Assembly (NCBI GenBank): GCA_029465975.1
Contig: CM055739.1
Coordinates: 6,180,628 to 6,244,627, forward strand
Direction of reading: 5' to 3'
Source of the DNA: Dallia pectoralis
Lineage: Eukaryota; Chordata; Actinopteri; Esociformes; Umbridae
Length of the DNA: 64,000 nucleotides
Part shown: piece after piece, positions 40,493 to 48,700 of the stretch
Layout: each line of letters begins with the position of its first letter
Numbering within the stretch: position 1 is the first letter of the stretch
Notes under the pieces: model-generated
Seen by the model: only the letters and a program-made list of their open reading frames with translations
Told to the model about the DNA's origin: nothing
Databases searched by the model: none
Position numbers and translations under genes: made by a program

Positions 40493-43244
40493 GTATGTAA
40501 TCACACCGAAATATGTTGACAAATCTACATGTACACACACACACACACACACGTGCACACACCTGCTTAAGTGGGCCTGTATTTGTTACAGACCGTCCGG
40601 ATCGTGTGAGCTCCACCTACGCTCAGGGTGCCCGACCCAAAGAGACCCTTTACTCCTCCAGTAGAGAAACTAGCTCCGTCAGCCGCCGTCTCTCCTCCAC
40701 CTACCAACCCTCTCCCCTGACCCGTGACTCCACCGCTGCCACCTCCCGCACCACCGGCCGCTCCCTGTCCACCACCAACACTTTCTCCCTCCGCACCCCC
40801 CAGGAGACCCTGGAGTCATCGGGAGCTTCCTCCCAGTCTCGGCCCTCCTCTTGGTACACGACCCCTTTAGCTAAACGGCAGCCCCAGGGTCCCCTTCCCC
40901 CACTCCCTGAGCCGACCCCTGAGGTTGTTGAAGTGCCAGACGGACGCCGCTCCACCCGCCGTCTCCTCTCCCGCCTCTTCTCCCGCCGCTCCAGCCAGGA
41001 CTCCAGCGGATCCAGCTCTAGCTCCGTCTCCCGCTCCTTCGACTCCGCTGAGGAACCCGCCGCCGCTGTAGAAGGCCCCGCACCCGTCGTCGACGTTCAG
41101 GAGAGTGTTCGTCCGCCGAGCGCCCAGCCCATTCCCAGAGGTTCCGACGCGTCCCAGGCATTTGCCTTCTTGAGGCGTCGCAGGCAAGGTCTGTCTCCGG
41201 TCCAAGAGGGCCTGAACCAGCGTAGTACCCCCGAGGCCCAGCCCGGCCTGGATTCCTGGAGAGGCGTGAGCGGTACCAGTACCGGCTCCTACTGGCTCTC
41301 CTCCTCCATCCGGAGTCGCTGCACACCTCTGTTCTCCCGCCACAGGAGAGAGGGGCGGGATGAGAGCGTCCAGCTGGCAGGTTTCCACGGCACCCAGCAT
41401 CCTGTCGACACTCCCGAGGCCCAGGCAGACGAGGATGACGGCGAGGAAGACGAGGAGGAAACAGCCGGGGCGGTGGCCGCCGCGTTGCCAGAGGTGATTG
41501 GGTCCAGTCCCGGCATCCCGGAGGAGTTGAGAGGCGTGGTTGGGAGGAGTCAGCGCTTGGCGAGGGTCATGAACAGCCCCCTCTTCCGTGTCCAGGACAA
41601 CTTCATGATCACCATGGACATGTCCAGTGGGTCGGAGAGCCAGGAGAAGAAGCCGGCCCCGTCCAGAGACCCGGAGAAGATCCGGAAGATCCAGGAGAGG
41701 TGGGGGGGGGCCTCTATCAGGGGACGGGGGCTGAATCTGCATGCTACAGCACGTCATTCAAACCCACTTGACCGCCGACTGTGTACCTTCAACCTTTATT
41801 GATAAATGACACACCTTTTTCTCCCCGTCTGTAGCCTGCTTTTGGAGGACTCCGATGAAGAGGGAGACCTGTGTCGTATTTGCCAAATGGCCGAGGAGTC
41901 TCCCGCCAACCCCCTGATTGAGCCGTGTAGATGCACAGGCAGTCTGCAGTATGTTCACCGTGATTGCATCAAGAAGTGGCTGTGCTCAAAAATCAGCTCT
42001 GGTACGTATTCTTCTGCTCTCACTTTACTCTTCCTTCCTCTTCATGGTGTTGACAGTACCACCTGACTTCTGTCCGGATCCATCTCTCTGTTTTCCAGGA
42101 ACCAACTTGGACGCCATCACCACGTGTGAGCTGTGCAAAGAGAAGCTGCACCTGAACATCGAGAACTTTGACATCAACGAGCTGTACAGGACTCACGAGA
42201 GGGTAAGGAGACGTTAGTCTGCCTGTCGCTGTATCTGGTGAACTGAAAATGAGACTCGATGGACAGCAAATCACTCTGCTGCAGTTCTGTCAAACTGAAT
42301 ATGACCCGAGTAGAAGACCGTGAATGGGTTCTGTCGAAAAGCGTCCCTACTACTTGTTTGAAAGCTTTCAGTCTGCAGTACAGAGGTTCTCTCTGACTCT
42401 TCCCTTTACCTCTCTCACAGTCGGAGTACGAGTTCATCAGCTGTGGTCTTTATCTGGTGGTGCTGCTTCACCTCTGTGAGCAGAGGTTCTCTGATGTTCT
42501 GGGAGCAGCCAACGATGCCGGGGTGAGCACTTCACAGGAAGCAGACAGAACGAGCTGCGTGTTGATGTGTCGTTTTGGACGTTTCGCTTCGGCTCTTCTG
42601 TCATGTTACTCTTTTAGATCGATGTGGTAGGGTGAAGTGTTTTAAACATTCTACTCCCCCTTTCGTCCAGTTTTTCAACTTGGCCAGAACCCTGCACGAG
42701 CACATGGACAATCTTGAAAGTATGTTTCTCAATCCTTTCCAATTGCACATTCCTGTTTTATCAGCTTGATTAGGCTTCTAATGTCAAATTGTGCGGACCG
42801 GCCTAACCCCTTCACGTTGCGTAAATTGATGGGTCACCATCTCTGTATAGTGAGTGTATATGACGTCTTTGTCCGATAAAGGTCAAAGCATAATTGCATT
42901 GCGGGCATGGCGTGGTGAGCGCTGAAACGATTTGTCTGCATAGCAACGCTGCTGTGAGGAAATGACTTCTCAGTTAGCTGGGCTTTGAAGGTCCTCTCAG
43001 TGGAGGTTATTAGATTCTTTCTTACGGCGTGCGTGGCAGTATTTGTCACAGAGTATTGAACCGTCAAAATATTACAGCTGGTGTTGTGCTGCCAATACTA
43101 CTATTACAACGGCCTCCACTGTCAGTAATATGCGTTTCCTTTACTGAAGGCTCTTATGGGGAATCTGAAGAGGAGGCTGTGGACACACGACCTTCCATTG
43201 ACTTCTGTGACCTCGACGAAGACCTGGAGGACGAGTATAATTGA
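38300..43244 (+). CDS. MARCHF7: MARCHF7 (MARCH7) RING-CH E3 ubiquitin ligase, complete coding region in 10 exons
   Basis: Coding exons by reading GT-AG junctions: 38300-38491, 39073-39237, 39778-39949, 40304-40492, 40592-41699, 41835-42001, 42099-42202, 42421-42522, 42671-42719, 43150-43244 (stop 43242-43244). All phases join, giving 2,343 nt or about 780 residues; human MARCHF7 is about 704. The start ATG is 10 nt inside the exon and opens MDSKPRR, like the mammalian N-terminus. Recognisable stretches in order are DTKRAKLSYTNR, YAQGARPKE, RRLLSRLFSRRSSQDS, RCTPLFSRHRREGRDES, then the RING-CH domain at about residues 622-677 and a conserved C-terminal helix region. The family transfers ubiquitin from an E2 to substrates. 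MARCHF7 itself lacks transmembrane helices, is largely disordered N-terminally and is nuclear/cytoplasmic, with roles in T-cell proliferation and LIF-receptor signalling known from mammals. It converges with LY75, as in mammals apart from the missing CD302. Confidence 0.95.
40592..41699 (+). CDS. MARCHF7: MARCHF7 large central exon (1,108 nt)
   Basis: This long exon starts in phase 1 after ATTTGTTACAG and ends in phase 2 with CAGGAGAG before a GTGGGG donor. It encodes about 369 residues rich in Ser, Arg, Pro and acidic runs (for example DEDDGEEDEEE). Blocks shared with mammalian MARCHF7 include QGARPKE, the RRLLSR...RRSSQDS block, ASQAFAFLRRRRQGLS, and SRDPEKIRKIQE just before the RING exon. 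GC content is clearly higher than in the flanking introns. The antisense strand also lacks stops over about 890 nt, which is a by-product of this composition and not a gene. Confidence 0.93.
41835..42202 (+). CDS. MARCHF7: MARCHF7 RING-CH domain exons (41835-42001 and 42099-42202)
   Basis: The two exons read SLLLEDSDEEGDLCRICQM, then a PLIEPCRCTGSLQYVHRDC segment and KKWL, then TTCELCKEKL. This gives the complete C4HC3 zinc ligand set of RING-CH (RINGv) domains: C-x2-C, C-x-C, H-x2-C and C-x2-C. The tryptophan expected after the histidine-cysteine pair for E2 contact is present (KKW). No ligand is missing, so the enzyme should be active. The intron between the two exons is only 97 bp and the one before is 135 bp. 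Confidence 0.95.
42421..43244 (+). CDS. MARCHF7: MARCHF7 C-terminal exons (42421-42522, 42671-42719, 43150-43244)
   Basis: These exons encode SEYEFISCGLYLVVLLHLCEQ, FFNLARTLHEHMDNLE and an acidic end ESEEEAVDTRPSIDF... finishing DEDLEDEYN and TGA. They align by eye with the mammalian end (aromatic/aliphatic helix, NLARTL-HM-LE, then an acidic tail). Phases are 0, 0 and 1. The last exon begins at 43150 after CTGAAG; its polypyrimidine tract is modest, but the phase and homology support it. Confidence 0.9.
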
Positions 43245-43895
43245 TCGCAGGAGGCAAAGGCAGATGGGCAGGGAGAGGTGGTGGTGGGTCAAGGGTTACC
43301 CTCCTGTAGATTGCTATTCTATTGCAGCTACCTTTCCAGCATGTAATTGCACAGTGCAAATCTGTTCCCGAGGGAAACGTTTAAGTCGACGCCAAGTAGA
43401 GGGAAGGTGCAACTCCTGATGTTTAAGTAATGATGTCATAGATATGCAAACAGACTTTTATTTACCGTGCATTTTGGTTTTTTCGGATGAGTGCACTTTC
43501 CAACGCTTTATTTAGTTGGAAAGAAATCTTTTTGAACTGTTATACCACAAGTGCTTTAAATATTTACTGACCTAAAATGGCCGGTCTTGTGGTGAGATGT
43601 TGTTGCCAGCTGTAAAGGAATCCTGAAAACAACACTGGCTCATCGCTTTGTGTTTTACATGTGTTCAGGCGGACAAAATATTTTCCTCTTAGGAGACTAA
43701 AAAAGAAATGGCAAACTGTTCCCATGGGTGGTTAGTTTATTATTTTTTTTAATTTTGAGTGACGTTTCTTATGTTAATAATTGAACGTGAACGTTTTTGT
43801 CTGTTTTCAATTGTCACTGTCTGCGTGATAATGCGATGTAGCTTGCCCTCGTTTTCACAATTTAATTGTTGCAATAAAGTTTTGAATGTACTGCA
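43245..43895 (+). other. MARCHF7: MARCHF7 3' UTR
   Basis: Unique AT-rich sequence follows the TGA at 43242-43244 and runs to just past the AATAAA at 43873-43878, about 630 nt in all. There are no competing AATAAA signals in between. Downstream TG-rich sequence (CTGCAGTGTTTAC) fits a cleavage region near 43,895. Confidence 0.7.
43873..43878 (+). terminator. Polyadenylation signal AATAAA for MARCHF7
   Basis: A canonical AATAAA in the context GTTGCAATAAAGTTTTG, about 630 nt after the stop codon, is the first such hexamer on the plus strand after the gene. Confidence 0.75.
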
Positions 43896-44558
43896 GTGTT
43901 TACAGGCATCATTTCATTAAACATGCCAGTTAAGGGTCTTTAAAATAGCAAAACAGTTCAACTAAACCCAGGGGAATTAAAGCACCTGGGAGGTTTTCTA
44001 TCCGCGCATCGATTTTGTTGAAAATGATCTTATTTTTTGTTCTAGTTAAGATTTATGATTGGGGTGTTTTTTTTTCTGGGGACACTAACATTTGTTATAC
44101 CTAACCCCTGTAAAATAGTTGGATTTATAAGACCTTACCTTTGTGTTAGTTTACGTACCGATTTCTGGGACAGCTCGTTTTAAACTGAGCATTGCAGTTT
44201 GATTACATGTCTGGTATAGAACTACACCCATGAATTGATTGATCGGAATTTCCAGGTTTTGTAAGTTCTGTATTGAGCACAATTACATTTTGAACTCTAC
44301 ATTGTACTTGTAAAATGTCTGTTTCGGTTGATTTGTGAAGACCTGACATGTAAATTTTCCCTACTCATGTTTGTTGTGTGCGGATTTGAGACTCAATCTG
44401 AAGGGCCATTTTAACATGACGACCCAATACATTCATGATTTTAAAGTATCTAAATTGATATTGTAAATAATTTTTGCGGGGCAAGGCTTGTTTCCCGGCA
44501 ACAGATTCGTGTCGGGAAGGTCTGTGATTCGCATACCCACCAAGGTAAAGTGCCTGTC

Positions 44559-44809
44559 AGTCCTCAACGTAACCTGTGCTCATCTCAGGTTATTCATATC
44601 ATGGTATTATCAGGCAACAGGATTCTCTAGATTCCATTATGTTCTGAAGTCATGAGTTCTATAGATTCCTAATGATTTGCTTAACCTTTTAGGAATCTAT
44701 AGAACTCATGACTTCAGATTCAGAACATAATGGAATCTAGTGAATCCAGAGTTGCCTGATAATACATTGATATGAATAACCTGAGGAGCACAGGTCACGC
44801 TGAGGGACT
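44559..44809. repeat. Large imperfect inverted repeat (hairpin/MITE-like) between MARCHF7 and LY75
   Basis: The left arm (about 44559-44671) and right arm (about 44692-44809) are reverse complements over some 112-118 bp, with an approximately 20-bp loop. Matched blocks include AACCTGTGCTCATCTCAGG with its complement, GTTATTCATATC with GATATGAATAAC, and GAGTTCTATAGATTCCTA with TAGGAATCTATAGAACTC. The right arm has a 6-bp duplication (TTCAGA). No coding capacity is visible. It could be a fold-back DNA transposon or MITE. Confidence 0.85.
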
Positions 44810-44949
44810 CCCGTTTGCATTTGTAAATTTCCTAAAGATCTGTTTATTTATAAATGAACTATAGGACTAATGGGTAAAGAGTAATTCATTGGAAGACCTG
44901 CATATCTGGCCAGAGTAATTATTTCATGTGAGACCAATGGAAATATGGA

Positions 44950-45620
44950 GATATAGTACAACATTTATTTTTGGTTGCAGTAATTTTGGTGCAGCAGTTA
45001 ACAAGCATTGTTGCTAGGCAGATTCCAACAGTCTAGGACTAGGTTATCAATCATCATAAGATTACAAAAGCATCTTTGGTTTTGATTTTCCTTACTGTAA
45101 AAAACGGTAAAGTAAAAAAATACACAACAGTTCAATATTTACAAAGGTGGGCAAACCATTTCCAAAGCATCATTAAAAAATAAAACATTTCAATTTAAAG
45201 TGCAAAAGGTTCTCAGTTTGAGTGCATATAAGAGTGGGTGAGCTAGCAAAGTTCATACCTGTATTTTACCTTTAAAAGAATGTAAACATTGATTTAAAAT
45301 CTAAATATACAAATCACAAAGAATATGAAGAGGAAAATCAGTGCTTCCAATAAGATCCAGTGTCTTTTTTTTGTCATCAAACTCAAAGCACCTCGACAGC
45401 AACACACATTTGGCAGCTCACTTCACCATCGAAGTAAAATTAAAGCAGATCTCCATTAAGTTAAAAATATATAAGAATAGCTTTTAGGCATTCTTATAGC
45501 CCCTTTTGCCAGTATTTACAACGACACAATTTATGAAAACCTGCTTGGGATTTTGTACAAATAAGTTATTTTTTTAGGATCGACACATTGCTCCGTCGTT
45601 TAGCGAATACAAGACCAGGC
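44950..45620 (-). other. LY75: LY75 3' UTR
   Basis: About 670 nt of AT-rich unique sequence lies between the stop codon and an AATAAA (minus strand) at 44964-44969. A second AATAAA at 44843-44848 could extend the transcript up to the hairpin element. Confidence 0.55.
44964..44969 (-). terminator. Polyadenylation signal AATAAA for LY75
   Basis: The plus strand reads TTTATT within ACATTTATTTTTGG, giving AATAAA on the minus strand about 650 nt past the stop. It is the first such hexamer I found downstream of the stop. Confidence 0.55.
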
Positions 45621-45790
45621 TCACTCTGCATCTATAATACTTGTGCTGTCAACATCATCGATGGTTCTTTTGTAGCGCACAGTGGAGAAATATCGTTTCC
45701 TGCCCTTCTTGTAGACGACAAAGCCAACGGCCCCCAGAAGGAGAGTAAGGACCACCAGGAAGAAGACCAGAGCCGCAGCGTTTCCGTGCC
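45621..45790 (-). CDS. LY75: LY75 terminal exon: transmembrane helix and cytoplasmic tail
   Basis: Encodes AAALVFFLVVLTLLLGAVGF, a single hydrophobic helix, then VVYKK stop-transfer charges and a tail of roughly 30 residues with FSTVRYKRTIDDVDSTSI and TGA. Mammalian LY75 has an FSSVRY coated-pit motif followed by an acidic EDE cluster that directs late-endosome recycling. Here FSTVRY is conserved and an acidic DDVD cluster sits slightly closer. Endocytic function is therefore likely. Confidence 0.9.
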
Positions 45791-48700
45791 CTGGCGAGGG
45801 ACAGAGACAATCACCAACACAATTCCAAAACAAACCAGAACATGACCAGAGGTGGTTAAGAAAAATCAACCTGCAACAGATGCGGCAAATCAGCCAATCG
45901 GCTGTCTCTAAAAGAGAGGCTGTCCTCGGCAGCAGACAGGAAGTACTCACGTGCGGGAGCTTTGCAGACAATGCGGCTATGGCTGTCCGTGCAGCTGACT
46001 CTGCTCCAGGCGCCACCGTCTGCAGACAGCATGACGGCACACGGTTTATGTTGGGCTTTGGTCGGGACCCCCGTGACGGAGGTGTTGGGCTCCCAGTTAG
46101 AGAAGGCCAGAGAAGAGCCGTCCACCCACCCCACCGGCTGACCTAAAGAGCACAGGTACAGGTCCAAGTCTGCTTTTGTAATGAGGTCCAAAACACGCAA
46201 TTCGTTTGTATATTGGATAAATGGCATTGAGGATTTTCCTAAAGGTCAGGGCAGAGTACCGGTTGTATCCAGGTCGATGCCGAGCCAGACTCTGCTGGTG
46301 ATGAGGGGGTTTTCAGACATGTAGCCCGAGACAAAGTCATTCTCCGCCTTAGTCTTTATGGTCAGCAGCTGGGCGCCTGTCATACGGACGCAGGTAAGGG
46401 TGAGTACGTTAACCACCACGACTTTTGACTATTTGGTTCGGCGAGGACTTTATGCCACAACCCGAAATGAGCCACAGACGTGCCAGACTCACCTAGCGTC
46501 TCACAGATGCGCCTGGCGTCGTCCATGCCGTACACAGAGTAGTTGTAGAATGTCATGTCGAAGGCGTAGCAGTGGTCCTGGTACTCCACCCACTTGGAGG
46601 AGGAGCCATCACTCTGGGGGCAGTGCTTTGCGACCTCCTGGGCGGTGGCAATCGACCCTAAGTCATACAAACAATTACACTTTGCGAAAAAAGCGTGTCT
46701 CACGGGTATCGACAACCGGTGTCGGACGGACGGACTCAGTGTGACTTGTGGAAACGGACGTGACGATTACTTTGGCTGTCGGTGGTCACGGTGGTGTTGT
46801 AGCAGATGGCTCCGTCCACCTGGGCACCACAGTCCGTTCTCGTCCAGGTACCGTGTGTAGTGATGTATATGCAGCTGTGTCCGGTGTCGGAGTTGGACGT
46901 GTCCTCCGTGCCAGAAATCACCGCCTGACTGTAGTCGAACTTTGTCCCGTCAGACCACTCGTAAGACTGAGAGGCACTTGCCTGCAATGAGAGGGAGATG
47001 TTGTTGTAAATGTTGTTCATCTATAACACAACAAAGCAAACATTTTACCAGAGGTGTTATGGAACATTGACACAATGTCTTAACTGCCGTCGAACGTTTC
47101 AAGCTAAATTGCACCTGCTAAATGACGCTATTTTGAGTACAACATGTCTGCCTCGAAGGTGGCAGGTCCCTTACGTCTTGACTGGACAGGCCGATCCACA
47201 ACGAGAAGCCGTCTCTCTTGGCGATGAGTTCCAAGTGTGATTGGTGATTGGCATCATGCACGCTGGCCAGGTGCCCGTTGCTCCGCCCACACTCCTCCAG
47301 GGCCTGGAACCAGCTTAACTTCCTGGTTATTACGTGGTAGCTTAGGTTGCCATAGCGTTCAAAATCACTGGCCGGCTGCTTGTATTGGTCCTTAGAATCT
47401 TTTGGAGGGGAGAAAAGATCAATCCAGTTCAAAATAAATTGTATGGTTGTAAAAAAAGGCAAAGAAATAATAGTATTCCTTGTTAATCACTGTATAAAGC
47501 ATGTTTTACTAACCTTTGTCAAGTTTGCAGACCACAATACTATTCTGCTTAAATAAACCAAACGTCTGTTTATCTTTGTTTTTGAATATGTTCCAGAGTC
47601 CCTCAGTGCTTAATCCAGCCATAAATGTATCGCCTGATACGAGGTCTGGTCTTCCATCAGTCCAGTTAGTATACTGGACATTCGTTCCATCATACCACTT
47701 CATCTGGTTATCTAGAGACAGAAGGAACAACTTATATTATAATATTCTAGTAGTAGTACAAATGTCCAACTCAGTGTCTTAGGGGAAGATAAATATGTGA
47801 TTCTCACGACAAAGTCCAAACAGCAAATGTAAAAACAAAAATGGACACGGCACAGGGAACCCCAACACAGAAGAACCACAGGGAACCCCAACAAACTCAC
47901 CATTTACATCCATGAACATCCCCAGCCAGATAAACAATACCATGTCTTTAAAGGGATAAAGCTGCTGCCGGATAAATTCATTCTCCTCTACGTTCCGGAT
48001 GGTCAGGATGTCTGCATCAGCAGCTAAATAGGAAGCAAGACGGAAAAGCTTAATGAGGCTTGTGAACCGGGAAGCTTTTTATCATCAACTAACACCATCC
48101 AGGCTGCAGACGATGAAGCCACACATGACCAGGTCAGGAATCGGGGTCATGGATCGTGGACAGAATCAGGGTCATGGATCAGGGTTATGGATCAGGGTTA
48201 TGGATCAGGAATCAGGGTCATGGATCAGGGTTATGGATCAGGAATCAGGGGCATGGATCAGGGTCATGGATCAGGGTTATGGATCAGGGTCATGGACATG
48301 GATCAGGGTTATGGATCAGGGTCATGGATCAGGGTCATGGATCAGGGTTATGGATCAGGGGCATGGATCAGGGTCATGGATCAGGGTTATGGATCAGGGT
48401 CATGGACATGGATCAGGGTTATGGATCAGGGTCATGGATCAGGGTTATGGATCAGGAATCAGGGTCATGGATCAGGGTTATGGATCAGGAATCAGGGCCA
48501 TGGATCAGGGTTATGGATCAGGAATCAGGGCCATGGATCAGGGTTATGGATCAGGGTTATGGATCAGGAATCAGGGGCATGGATCAGGGTCATGGATCAG
48601 GGTTATGGATCAGGGTCATGGACATGGATCAGGGTTATGGATCAGGAATCAGGGTCATGGATCAGGGTTATGGATCAGGAATCAGGGGCATGGATCAGGG

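Noticed and set aside
40867..41757. 296-codon ORF on the minus strand
   Set aside because: Antisense shadow of the GC-rich MARCHF7 central exon. The plus-strand reading matches MARCHF7 throughout.
45621..46657. A separate CD302 gene made of the last CTLD and TM exon
   Set aside because: The exons join in phase to CTLD9 with normal splice sites, no start codon or promoter separates them, and the tail carries the LY75-type FSTVRY motif.
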